DNA from: Mesorhizobium sp. Root102
Lineage (GTDB): Bacteria; Pseudomonadota; Alphaproteobacteria; Rhizobiales; Rhizobiaceae
NCBI RefSeq assembly: GCF_001425625.1
Contig: NZ_LMCP01000024.1
Coordinates: 1-52,992, forward strand
DNA length: 52,992 nucleotides
Direction: 5' to 3'
Positions 25,826-34,411 of this stretch are shown here, in pieces. A program made the position numbers and the translations under genes. Within the stretch, counting starts at the first letter, position 1; the number at the start of each line of letters is the position of its first letter. Below the pieces are notes generated by a model. The model made no database searches, had not been told where the DNA came from, and saw only the letters and a program-made list of their open reading frames with translations.

Positions 25826-27307
25826 TCAGGCCGGCCAGCTTCCGCCGGCAAGCGCGGCGTAAAGCGCCTCGGCGTCGATGCCGAGCGGCCGGTCCTCCTT
25901 CAGCGTCGGGACCAGCGCGCGTATTGCCGTGTGTATTGCGGCGGTGCGTGGCGCCGGCGTGAAACCGTCGTGCAGATCGACCGCCTGCGCGGCTGCCATC
26001 AATTCAAAGGCGATCAGGCGGCGCCACAGCGCGATCATCCCGGCGCATTTCGCGACCGCGAGAGGTGTCTGCGTGGCGTGATCCTCGACGCCTTCCGACA
26101 CGGCCAGGAAGTCGAGCATGACCGGATTGGCCTTGTGGCGGATGGCGGCAAGGATCCCAGTTACCGTCTTCTGCAAGGGCACGAAGCCGGCCGAGGCGCC
26201 GCCAACCGGCGACAGGTATTTCGGCAGGCCATTGCGGCCCGAACCGGTGAGCTGGATGAAGCGGGCGGCGCTCGCCGCCGCACATTGGGCAATTGCCAAG
26301 CCGAGCGTCTCGAAGGCGAGCGACAGTGCGGCGGTGTGGAAATTGCCGGTCGACAGAACCAGTTCATCATCACCCAGCACCAGCGGATTGTCGGCGGCGG
26401 CGTTCAACTCGATCTCGACGGCACGTCTCGCCTGGCCGATTGCCTCGATCAGCGCGCCATGGATCGACGGCATACAGCGGATCGACAGCGGATCCTGCAA
26501 GGTGGTCGGCGCTGGCGCCTCGTCTCGGGCAAGCAGATCGTGCAGCGCCTTGGCTGCTTCCTGCTGGCCAGCCGCCGGACGCGCCATATGCAGGCGCGGG
26601 TCGAGGACGGTGCGGTTGGCACCGACGCTTTCCATGGTCAGAGCGCCGGCCTGCTGTTGCTGGGCAAGGGCGGACAGCGCCTCCGTCACCGCAAGTGCGC
26701 CGCTGCCGGCGGACACCGCCGATGCGTTGATCAGCGATAGCCCGTCCTTGGGCGCCAGGCTGATGGGGGCGAGGCGAGCCATCATCAGCGCCTTGGCCGC
26801 CGGCATGCGACGGCCCTGATAGTCTGCTTCGCCTTCGCCGGAGAGCATGCGGGCAAGTGCTGTCATCAGCACCAGATCGCCGGCGCCGATCGAGCCGAGC
26901 GACGGCATCACCGGATGGACGCCGGCATTGAGCGTATCGACCAAAGCGACGAAGACGGAGGGTGAAAGGCCGGACCCGCCAACCGACAGCATCGCCGCAC
27001 GCGCGACCATGGTTGCGCGAACGGCCTCGACCGGCAACGCTTCGCCGACCGCGCCGCTGCGCCCTTCCAGCAACTGGCGCTGGAAGGTGCTGGCGTCGCC
27101 CTCTACAGCGGTACCGAGATTGGCGCCGAGCCCGGTGTTGAGGCCGTAGATCTGCTGGCCGGACGCGGCAGCCTGGTCGAGCACTTTTCGCGCCTTCTCG
27201 AGCCTGCCGATGACATCGGGTCCTATTTCCACCTTGCGACCATCGCGGGCGACCGCAGCGACATCGCTAACGGCGACGCCGGCTCCGGTGAGGACGAGCG
27301 CGGTCAT
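25826..27307 (-). CDS. HAL/PAL-family ammonia-lyase homologue lacking the MIO serine
   Basis: A 493-residue protein with the aromatic amino-acid lyase fold: YGLNTGLG with the conserved tyrosine (Tyr54), DGLSLINAS with Asn194, and STGNFHTAA. The catalytic prosthetic group MIO is made from Ala-Ser-Gly (142-144 of histidine ammonia-lyase, in GSVGASGDL). Here the segment reads GSIGAGDL: Ala142 and Gly143 are adjacent and the serine is absent. His83 is replaced by Arg and Tyr280 by Leu (LQDPLSIRC). It is thus not a normal HutH. It overlaps the ornithine-cyclodeaminase-like gene by four bases, and no other hut genes are near. It may use another chemistry or be inactive. Confidence 0.87.
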   Translation of the reverse strand: MTALVLTGAGVAVSDVAAVARDGRKVEIGPDVIGRLEKARKVLDQAAASGQQIYGLNTGLGANLGTAVEGDASTFQRQLLEGRSGAVGEALPVEAVRATMVARAAMLSVGGSGLSPSVFVALVDTLNAGVHPVMPSLGSIGAGDLVLMTALARMLSGEGEADYQGRRMPAAKALMMARLAPISLAPKDGLSLINASAVSAGSGALAVTEALSALAQQQQAGALTMESVGANRTVLDPRLHMARPAAGQQEAAKALHDLLARDEAPAPTTLQDPLSIRCMPSIHGALIEAIGQARRAVEIELNAAADNPLVLGDDELVLSTGNFHTAALSLAFETLGLAIAQCAAASAARFIQLTGSGRNGLPKYLSPVGGASAGFVPLQKTVTGILAAIRHKANPVMLDFLAVSEGVEDHATQTPLAVAKCAGMIALWRRLIAFELMAAAQAVDLHDGFTPAPRTAAIHTAIRALVPTLKEDRPLGIDAEALYAALAGGSWPA

Positions 27308-28305
27308 GCGAAGCGCAGCCTCTGGCCGATGCCTTGCGCCTGCGCCTTGGCCAGCATCGCCTTGCCGAGTGCAATGTCGGACAGCGACAGGCCGCGGTGC
27401 CAGAACAGGATCGTTTCGTCGTCGCTTTCACGCCCGGCCTTGAGACCGGCGGCAACCTGGCCGAGCTCGGCATGCAGCGTCTTTTCGCTCAGCCGCCCGG
27501 TCTCCACATGGGCGCGCAGCGAGCCGAACTTGCCGCCCTTGCACTGGCCCCAATCGTCGACGACTATCTTCTGCATGATGTCGGTCAGCGACAGTTCCAC
27601 CGCGCTCATCGTGCCATAGGGCACGACCAGCGCGCCCGGCTTGATCCATTCCGTCTTCAGTAATGGCTGCGGCTCCGGCAGCCGCGAGGCCTCGACGACG
27701 ATGTCGGCGCCGTCGATGCAGCTTTTCCAGTCGGCCACCGCCGTCACTGTCTTGCCGAGATCGGCGGAGAGTTTGGCGGCAAAACTGTCGCGGCTTTCCG
27801 GCCGGCGCGAATGGACGCGGATCTCGTCGAAGTCGAAGAGATGGTCGAGCAGGCGCACATTCCAGTAGGCGGTGCCGCGCGCGCCGATGTGGGCCAGCAC
27901 CCTTGAATTCTTGCGCGCCAGATGCTTGGCGCCGATGGCGGTGACGGCGCCGGTGCGCATGTCGGTGATGACGGTGGCGTCGAGGATGGCGCGCGGTGTG
28001 CCCGTGCGTGGATCGAACAGATTGAGGATGCCGAATTCGGAAGGCAGGCCATGCAGGTAGTTGTCGACATAGTCGCCGACGATCTTGACGCCGGCTGTGT
28101 CGAGCGGCGCGACGTAGCCGCGCAAGACATTGAAATGACCGTGGAAGGACGGGTCCGGCTCGAGATGGACGCGCGGCTCGATCACCGTCTCGCCCCTGCC
28201 TTGCGCCACCAGGCCAGCCTCGACGGCGGCAATGATTTCAGCATCGGTCATGGCAAGGGCATCGATGTCGAGGGCATTGAGGTAGTCGATATAGATGGGC
28301 TTCAT
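27304..28305 (-). CDS. Ornithine cyclodeaminase/mu-crystallin family protein
   Basis: A 333-residue NAD(P)-dependent enzyme. The N-terminal half carries the substrate part (EPRVHLEPDPSFHGHFNVLRG, VKIVGDYVDN) and DATVITDMRTGAVTAIGAKHLA; the Rossmann domain follows with HIGARGTAYWNVRLL. The family includes ornithine cyclodeaminase, EutC of ectoine use, and imine reductases or opine-type dehydrogenases. The ATG at 28305 has GAGGAAA about 13 bases upstream; a longer frame adds 20 unlike residues. It is the first gene of a two-gene unit with the MIO-less lyase homologue, so the two probably act on the same amino acid or imine. Confidence 0.88.
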   Translation of the reverse strand: MKPIYIDYLNALDIDALAMTDAEIIAAVEAGLVAQGRGETVIEPRVHLEPDPSFHGHFNVLRGYVAPLDTAGVKIVGDYVDNYLHGLPSEFGILNLFDPRTGTPRAILDATVITDMRTGAVTAIGAKHLARKNSRVLAHIGARGTAYWNVRLLDHLFDFDEIRVHSRRPESRDSFAAKLSADLGKTVTAVADWKSCIDGADIVVEASRLPEPQPLLKTEWIKPGALVVPYGTMSAVELSLTDIMQKIVVDDWGQCKGGKFGSLRAHVETGRLSEKTLHAELGQVAAGLKAGRESDDETILFWHRGLSLSDIALGKAMLAKAQAQGIGQRLRFA

Positions 28306-28426
28306 TTGACGCCTACACTTTCCTCGGACACCCCGTTCATCCCATAGCAGGCCGCCGCGCGACACGAAAGTTTGTTGCGCTATCTCTGGACGCGGCCGGC
28401 CAAATGCGGTTCAAACCGGTTCCGTC

Positions 28427-29860
28427 ATGACTGCCATTCCCAACACCGAAGCCTTACCCGAAACGGCCAGCAATGCGCGGCGCGTGGCGCTGATCGTCGC
28501 CATCGCCTTCTTCATGCAGTTGTTGGATTCGACGATCATCTCGACCTCGCTGCCGCAGATGGGGGAGTCCTTCGGCGTGTCGGCGGTGGCAATGAGCATC
28601 GGCATCACCGTCTACATGCTGACCATGGCGGTACTCGTGCCACTGTCGGGCTGGCTTGCCGACCGGTTCGGCGCGCGCAACATCTTCCTGCTGGCGATCG
28701 TCCTGTTCACGCTGGCGTCGCTCGCCTGCGGCTTCTCGCAAAACCTGACCCAGTTCGTCGCCGCACGTGTCGTGCAGGGGCTCGGCAGCGCGCTGATGAC
28801 GCCGGTCGGGCGCATCCTCGTCTTGCGCAACGCGTCGAAGTCGGAGCTGCTGAACGCTACGGCCCTGATCACCTGGCCGGCGCTGTTCGCGCCAGTGGTC
28901 GGACCTGTGCTTGGCGGTTTCATCACCACCTATCTGTCTTGGCACTGGAATTTCTTCATCAACATCCCGCTCGGCGTGATCGGTCTGGCGCTGGTCGCCC
29001 GCTTCATTCCGGGCGACCGCGAGGCCGATCCCAAGCCGCTGGACTGGCCGGGCTTCGTGCTGACATCGGCTGGGCTCGCTCTGCTGCTCTACGGCCTCGA
29101 GCGCATCGCGCATCCCGAGGAGGCCGTGCTGCCGACGGTGTTGCTGATCGCGGCCGGCATCGTCATCGGCTGGCTGGCGGTGCGGCATCTGCGGCGCGCG
29201 CGGCATCCGCTGCTCGATCTCTCCTCGTTCAAGGTGCTGACCTTCGCCATATCGACACTTGCCGCCGGCACCATTTTCCGGGTGGCGATCAACGCCACGC
29301 CATTCCTGTTGCCGCTGCTGTTCCAGGTCGGCTTTGGTCTGAGCCCCGTCGACGCCGGCATGATGATCCTTGCCTATTTCCTCGGCAATCTCGGCATGAA
29401 GACGGTGACTACGCCGACGCTGCGCCGCTTCGGCTTCCGGTCGGTGCTGGTCGTCAACGGCCTGATCGCCTCGGCGGCGATCATGGCCTGCGCGGCGATC
29501 TCGCCACAGACGCCACAAGCGCTGGTGGTGGCGCTGATGCTGATCGCCGGCCTGTCGCGCTCGATGCAGTTCACGGCACTCAACACACTGGCCTTCGCCG
29601 ATATCGATGCGGCGCGGCGCAGTTCGGCGGCGACGCTGTCCTCCATGCTGCAGCAGGTGGCGATGCTGTTCGGCGTGGCGGTGGCGGCGGCGATCCTCAA
29701 TCTGTCGCAGATCGCCAGGGACCGGCCCGCTCTCGACCTCGTCGATTTTCGAGTAGCCTTCCTGGTGTTCGGCGCCATCGGGCTGGTGGCGGCGTTGCGT
29801 TTTCTCGGGCTGCCGCCGGGTGCGGGCGCCGAAGTTTCCGGCCACGCGCCGGGGAATTGA
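28427..29860 (+). CDS. MFS exporter, DHA2 (EmrB/QacA) type
   Basis: A 477-residue drug/proton antiporter-type transporter with about 14 hydrophobic helices. Motif D1-like LDSTIISTSLPQMGESFGV in helix 1, motif A GWLADRFGARN in loop 2-3, motif B RVVQGLGSALMTPVGR and motif C in helix 5 (APVVGPVLGGFI) identify the DHA2 family. It exports an unknown compound across the inner membrane. It stands alone, divergent to the ornithine-cyclodeaminase-like gene by 121 bases, without a membrane-fusion partner or regulator beside it. Confidence 0.93.
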   Translation: MTAIPNTEALPETASNARRVALIVAIAFFMQLLDSTIISTSLPQMGESFGVSAVAMSIGITVYMLTMAVLVPLSGWLADRFGARNIFLLAIVLFTLASLACGFSQNLTQFVAARVVQGLGSALMTPVGRILVLRNASKSELLNATALITWPALFAPVVGPVLGGFITTYLSWHWNFFINIPLGVIGLALVARFIPGDREADPKPLDWPGFVLTSAGLALLLYGLERIAHPEEAVLPTVLLIAAGIVIGWLAVRHLRRARHPLLDLSSFKVLTFAISTLAAGTIFRVAINATPFLLPLLFQVGFGLSPVDAGMMILAYFLGNLGMKTVTTPTLRRFGFRSVLVVNGLIASAAIMACAAISPQTPQALVVALMLIAGLSRSMQFTALNTLAFADIDAARRSSAATLSSMLQQVAMLFGVAVAAAILNLSQIARDRPALDLVDFRVAFLVFGAIGLVAALRFLGLPPGAGAEVSGHAPGN

Positions 29861-30097
29861 GATCGATTTTTTCCGCCTGATACGGAGATAAATTCCGTCT
29901 TGTCCTTTCGCCTTGGTGCAACGCTTTCGCGAGCGGCCGCATTGGCGCAACCGATTGCCAAAAGCGCAGAGTTTTCCACGCATTGCGCCAGCTTCGGCAA
30001 TCGATGCGTCCACTCGATGAATATCGTTGCAAGCCCAGGTTTTGAACGCGGATTCATTTGACGAACCGGCACTGAGCCGATTAGCTTTCTTCCCAGG

Positions 30098-30115
30098 GAT
30101 GGCAGCGCTGCCATC
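30098..30115. promoter_or_regulatory. Perfect 18-bp palindrome, probable LacI-type operator
   Basis: GATGGCAGCGCTGCCATC is a perfect palindrome with no central gap, 15 bases before the first gene of the ribose-type importer operon. The central GCAGCGCTGC is like the operators of many LacI-family repressors in Rhizobiales. The rest of the 270-base gap from 29861 shows no gene. No regulator gene is adjacent; the LacI gene at 12296 is the only one of its family in the window, but a link to it is unproven. Confidence 0.55.
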
Positions 30116-30130
30116 GGGGCAAACGCAGAC

Positions 30131-31117
30131 ATGAACACGATCGGCTGGCCGAATTTCAGGAGCCTGAATCAGGAAGGCATTGTCTTTGCCATCGCGGTGG
30201 TGCTGTTCGTTGCCGCTGCCATCGGCCTGCCGGGCTTCATCGATGCCAACAACCTTGTCGCTATTGTGCGTTCGGTGTCGGTGCTCGGCATACTGGCGCT
30301 CGGCATGGCCGTCGTCATTATCGGCCGAGGAATCGACCTGTCGGCGGTGGCGATCATGGCGATGTCGGTCGCCTGGTATCTGCAACTGCTGAACTCGGGC
30401 ACGCCGGATGGGCTGGCCTTCGCCTATGTGCTGGCTGGCGTGCTGGCCGTCGGCCTGCTCAACGGCTTTCTCGTCGCCTACGCCGATGTGCCGGCGATCT
30501 TCGTGACGCTGGCGACAGGCTCTTTCGTCTTCGGCTATGTGCGCTCGCAGCTGATCACGCAGGATGCCGTGCCGGTGCCGCAGGGCCATTGGGTCGAGCT
30601 GCTCGGCGGCCTGCGCTTCCTCGATATTCCCATCGAAGTGTTCGTCTTCGCCGGACTGGCGTTCCTGTTCTTCCTGTTCCTGCGCTACACCAAATGGGGC
30701 CGCTACATCTACTTCGCCGGCGACAATCCGGTGGCCGCGCGCAACATCGGCATTCCGGTGCGGCCGATGCTGGTGCTGCGCTACGTGCTTTCAGCGTTCG
30801 TCGCACTGATCGCCGGCTTGCTGACGGCGGCCAGCCTGCATTCGATCAACACCCGCGTCGTCAATTCGACGCTGCTCTACGACATCGTGCTGGTGGCGGT
30901 GATCGGCGGCATCGGCCTGTCCGGCGGGCGCGGCGGGGTGCGCAACGTGTTGGTTGGTGCGGCGCTGATCGGCATCCTGCTCAACGCCATGACCATCATC
31001 GACATTCCGCTGCTCTACCAGAACCTGATCAAGGCGGCGATCCTGCTCGGCGCGATCATCGTCGACGGTATCATCAATCCACGTGACGAGCAGACCGCCC
31101 AGCAAGGCGACATCTAG
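30131..31117 (+). CDS. ABC importer permease, RbsC-like (CUT2)
   Basis: A 328-residue permease with eight to ten hydrophobic helices. Family blocks are VSVLGILALGMAVVIIGRGIDL, followed by the GLLNGFLVAYADVPAIFVTLA segment, the cytoplasmic loop FAGDNPVAARNIGIPV and the terminal GGRGGVRNVLVGAALIG. These are the ribose/xylose-type (BPD_transp_2) signatures. It is the first gene of an operon that also encodes a binding protein, a second permease fused to a beta-propeller, a free propeller and an RbsA-like ATPase. The two permeases likely form a heterodimer. Confidence 0.92.
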   Translation: MNTIGWPNFRSLNQEGIVFAIAVVLFVAAAIGLPGFIDANNLVAIVRSVSVLGILALGMAVVIIGRGIDLSAVAIMAMSVAWYLQLLNSGTPDGLAFAYVLAGVLAVGLLNGFLVAYADVPAIFVTLATGSFVFGYVRSQLITQDAVPVPQGHWVELLGGLRFLDIPIEVFVFAGLAFLFFLFLRYTKWGRYIYFAGDNPVAARNIGIPVRPMLVLRYVLSAFVALIAGLLTAASLHSINTRVVNSTLLYDIVLVAVIGGIGLSGGRGGVRNVLVGAALIGILLNAMTIIDIPLLYQNLIKAAILLGAIIVDGIINPRDEQTAQQGDI

Positions 31118-31179
31118 GGGTACCCGGCCCGATCCATCCCGATCGACCGGCAATGAAAATCGAAACGAGAGGATCTGAC

Positions 31180-32205
31180 ATGAAATTCATCAGGACATTG
31201 ATGGCCGCCGCCACGGCACTCGCCGTCACCGCCTTCGTGGCGCCAACCTTCGCCGCCGACGATCCGGGCCCGGCGGCTTACGCGCAGGCGCTCAAAGGCA
31301 AGCGCGTGATGCTGGTGCCTCTGGCGATGGGCTTCGACCTGGCGCAGGGCTGGGCGCACTACCTGAAGACCGAAGTCGAGGCCTGGGGCGGCGTGTTCGA
31401 AACGCGCGATCCGAACTGGGTCGTCGATGCCGGCGCGCAGGCGATCACGGACGCCATCTCCTCGGACACCAGGCCGGATGTGCTGATCATCCATGCACCC
31501 GACCTCAACTCCTATTCCAAGCTGATGAAGAAGGCGCAGGCCGCCGGCACCTACGTCATCCTGGTCGACAATCCCGCCAACTTCCCGGCCGACGCCTTCG
31601 TCGGCAGCGACTGGGATCGGCTTGGCCAGCTCGAGGCCGAAGCGGCGATCAAGGGCTGCGGCGAAAACTCGTCGAAGAAGATCGGCCTCGTGCAGGGCGA
31701 CCAGGCCAACTCTTCCAGCCTTTATCAGTATGCCGGCATCATGAAGGTTCTGGACAAGCATCCCGACTTCAAGGTGGTGGCCAAGCCCGACTCCAACTGG
31801 GATGCGACGACTTCGCGCAACGTGACGACGACGATGCTGCAGCAGAACCCGGATATCTGCTCGATCATTGATTTCTGGGATGGTGACGCTACCGGCGCAT
31901 CCGCCGCGATCCGCGACGCCAAGCTCGATGGCAAGGTGTTCCTGGTCACCACCGGCGGCGGCGAGAAGGCCGCCGACTGCGACAAGCTGCAGGACGGCAC
32001 CTATGGCGCCGTGGTGATGACCGATCTTGCCCGCCAGTCGGGCGACATGAACGCCATCATCAAGTTCCTGCTGCAGAGCGGCCAGCCGGCGGGCACCTCG
32101 CACACCTACATCTACACGCTGGAGAAGGCGACGACCAAGGCGGACCTCAAGCCCGACAGCTGCTGGGACCTGAAGGCGCTGCAGGCTGAAGCGGCGGCGA
32201 AATAA
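31180..32205 (+). CDS. Periplasmic sugar-binding protein, RbsB-like
   Basis: A 341-residue protein with a signal peptide (MKFIRTLMAAATALAVTAFV, cleavage after TFAA) and a type I periplasmic-binding fold (Peripla_BP_4): RVMLVPLAMGFDLAQGW, DVLIIHAPDLNSYSKLMKKA and the VILVDNP/FVGSDWDRLGQLEA block. GAGAGGA precedes the ATG at 31180 by seven bases, which is why a longer frame from 31153 is rejected. It is followed by a strong stem-loop before the next gene. The ligand is unknown. Confidence 0.92.
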   Translation: MKFIRTLMAAATALAVTAFVAPTFAADDPGPAAYAQALKGKRVMLVPLAMGFDLAQGWAHYLKTEVEAWGGVFETRDPNWVVDAGAQAITDAISSDTRPDVLIIHAPDLNSYSKLMKKAQAAGTYVILVDNPANFPADAFVGSDWDRLGQLEAEAAIKGCGENSSKKIGLVQGDQANSSSLYQYAGIMKVLDKHPDFKVVAKPDSNWDATTSRNVTTTMLQQNPDICSIIDFWDGDATGASAAIRDAKLDGKVFLVTTGGGEKAADCDKLQDGTYGAVVMTDLARQSGDMNAIIKFLLQSGQPAGTSHTYIYTLEKATTKADLKPDSCWDLKALQAEAAAK

Positions 32206-32231
32206 GCCGTACTTTTTCGACTGAAGTATAA

Positions 32232-32263
32232 GCGAGGTGGCCGGAAGGATCCGGTCACCTCGC
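32232..32263 (+). promoter_or_regulatory. Strong intercistronic stem-loop after the binding-protein gene
   Basis: GCGAGGTGGCCGGA (32232-32245) pairs with TCCGGTCACCTCGC (32250-32263): 14 base pairs including one G-U, with a four-base loop. No T-run follows. It probably stabilises the binding-protein mRNA or partly stops transcription before the permease-propeller gene at 32288. Confidence 0.7.
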
Positions 32264-32287
32264 TCCCTCATGGAATAGCAGCAGCCG

Positions 32288-34411
32288 ATGTCCGTTCGCG
32301 AACGCCTCCACTCCTGGCGCTACAATCTCGTGCCCGACCATGTCGTCGGCGAGATCCTGACCAAACGCTGGACCGACAACGCCATTCCGTTCCTGGCACT
32401 GGTGGTGACACTGGCGACCTTCGGCTCGGTCATTCCCGGCTTCTTCAAGCTGACCGCACTGCAGGAATCGACCCGCCAGCTCGGCGAGTTCTCGATGGTC
32501 GTCACCGGCATGACGGTGGTGATGCTGGGCGGCGGCATCGACCTGTCGGTCGGCTCGATCTTCGCGCTGTCCTGCTTCTCCGCCGTCTACGTCTTCTTCA
32601 TCCTCGAACAGTCGATCTGGCTGGCGCTGGCCGCGTCGCTCACCACCGGCCTCGTCTTCGGCGCCATCAACGGCTACCTCGTCGGCTATCTCAGGCTGCG
32701 TGCCTTTCTGACCACGCTGGTCACCTTCATTTTCGGACGGGCGCTGTTCGACATCCTGGTCACCACCTATGCCGCCGACGTGCAGCTTTCGACTGCCACA
32801 TCCGATGTGCTCGACTTCATTGGCGATAGCACCTTCTGGGGGCTCTCCGTCTCGGTGTGGCTGGCGATCATCCTGGCCATCATTACCCACATCGCGCTGA
32901 CGCGCTCGCGGCCGGGCTGGCATGTGCTGGCGGTCGGCGGTTCCAGGCGCTCGGCGCACAATGCCGGCATTCGCGTGCGCCGCACGGTGTTCATGACTTA
33001 TGTCTTTTCCGGCTTCTGTGCCTCGATCGGCGGCTTCCTCATCGCATGCCGCTTGAGCGGGGCAGGGCCGGGCACCGGCCTCAACCTCGAGATCATGGCG
33101 CTGACGGCGGCAGTAGTCGGCGGAGTCAGTCTCGGCGGCGGGCGCGGCTCGGTGATCAAGGGGCTGATGGGCGCCATCATCGTCTTGACCATGACCAACG
33201 GACTGATCCGGCTGGGTTACGGCACCGGCACCAACCAGATGGTGCTCGGCATCATGCTGGCGGTGGCGGTGACCATCGACATCCGCTGGCTGAAGAACCG
33301 CCACAAGGTGCTGAACGAGGTCTATGTCGCGCCGGTCTATCTCAAGATGGGCGAGACACAGTCGGCCGCGCCCGGCTCCGGTACGCCCTATGAACTCGAC
33401 AACCGGCTGTCGGCGGCAGACCATATCGGGCTTGGCGAGTTGGAGGGGCCGGAAGACGTCATCCTCGACCGCGACGACAATCTCTATTGTGGTACGCGCC
33501 ATGGCGAGATCGTCCGCTTCTTTGCACCTGGGTATGTCAGGTCGGAAGTGTTTGCTCATATTGGCGGCTTTCCGCTCGGCCTGGCCCTCGACAAATCCGG
33601 CAATCTGATCAGCTGCGTCGGCGCCATGGGGCTCTATTCCGTCTCGCCTGAGCGCGAAGTGAAGCGCCTGTCTGCCGAGACGTCACGTTCGTGGACCTCG
33701 ATCGTCGACGATGCGCGTTTGCGCGACCCGAACGACTGCGACATCGCACCTGACGGCCGCATCTATTTCACCGACTCTACCAAGCGCTACGACGCGCATG
33801 ACTGGGCGCTGGATTCGATCGAGAACCGCGCCACCGGCCGGCTGCTGGTCTACGATCCGAAGGACGGCTCGACGAAAACGCTGCTCGACGGCTACCGCTA
33901 CACCAATGGCGTGTGCATGGCGCATGACGGCAAGTCGCTGTTCTTCGCCGAAAGCTGGGCCTGCCGGGTGCATCGCTACTGGCTGGAGGGGCCGAAAGCC
34001 GGCACCGCCGAATGCGTCATCCGCGACATGCCGGGCTATCCCGACAACATCAACCGTGCTTCCGACGGCAATTACTGGATGGCATGGCTGGGCATGCGCA
34101 CGCCGAGCTTCGACCTGTCGCTGCGCCACCCCGACATGCGCAAGCGCATGACGCGGCGGCTGCCGCAGGATGAATGGCTGTTCCCCAACATCAACACTGG
34201 CGGCGTGGTGAAGTTCAACGAAAAGGGCGGCATCGTCGAGGCGATGGGCGACCTCACGGGTGGTGCGCACCCGATGGTCACCTCGATGCGCGAGCACAAG
34301 GGTTTTCTGTTCGTCGGCGGCATCCTCAACAACCGCATCGGCCGCTACAAGATTTCAGGCGCCGACCCGAACTGGACCAGTCCCACTTCCTACTGGGGGG
34401 CAAAGCCATGA
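32288..34411 (+). CDS. Fusion: RbsC-like permease plus strictosidine-synthase-like beta-propeller
   Basis: A 707-residue protein in one uninterrupted frame. Residues 1 to about 335 are a complete CUT2 permease (VVTGMTVVMLGGGIDLSVGS, INGYLVGYLRLRAFLTTLVT, SLGGGRGSVIKGLMG). A 30-residue linker leads to a six-bladed propeller of the strictosidine-synthase/SMP-30 type: LEGPEDVILDRDDNLYCG, DPNDCDIAPDGRIYFTDS, YTNGVCMAHDGKSLFFAES and GYPDNINRASDGNYWMAW. Putative metal or catalytic residues (the Glu of EGPED, Asn and Asp) are kept. A ten-helix permease would put the propeller in the cytoplasm, so it may hydrolyse an incoming lactone or ester, or sense it. Its stop overlaps the next gene. Confidence 0.9.
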   Translation: MSVRERLHSWRYNLVPDHVVGEILTKRWTDNAIPFLALVVTLATFGSVIPGFFKLTALQESTRQLGEFSMVVTGMTVVMLGGGIDLSVGSIFALSCFSAVYVFFILEQSIWLALAASLTTGLVFGAINGYLVGYLRLRAFLTTLVTFIFGRALFDILVTTYAADVQLSTATSDVLDFIGDSTFWGLSVSVWLAIILAIITHIALTRSRPGWHVLAVGGSRRSAHNAGIRVRRTVFMTYVFSGFCASIGGFLIACRLSGAGPGTGLNLEIMALTAAVVGGVSLGGGRGSVIKGLMGAIIVLTMTNGLIRLGYGTGTNQMVLGIMLAVAVTIDIRWLKNRHKVLNEVYVAPVYLKMGETQSAAPGSGTPYELDNRLSAADHIGLGELEGPEDVILDRDDNLYCGTRHGEIVRFFAPGYVRSEVFAHIGGFPLGLALDKSGNLISCVGAMGLYSVSPEREVKRLSAETSRSWTSIVDDARLRDPNDCDIAPDGRIYFTDSTKRYDAHDWALDSIENRATGRLLVYDPKDGSTKTLLDGYRYTNGVCMAHDGKSLFFAESWACRVHRYWLEGPKAGTAECVIRDMPGYPDNINRASDGNYWMAWLGMRTPSFDLSLRHPDMRKRMTRRLPQDEWLFPNINTGGVVKFNEKGGIVEAMGDLTGGAHPMVTSMREHKGFLFVGGILNNRIGRYKISGADPNWTSPTSYWGAKP

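Noticed and set aside
25826..27307. Annotation as hutH, histidine ammonia-lyase
   Set aside because: The MIO serine is missing, two catalytic residues differ and no other hut gene is near.
28454..30589. A 711-codon open frame on the minus strand, opposite the MFS exporter
   Set aside because: Its residues (very rich in Arg, Gln, His, Asp) show no domain; it is the antisense shadow of a high-GC gene and runs on into the next operon.
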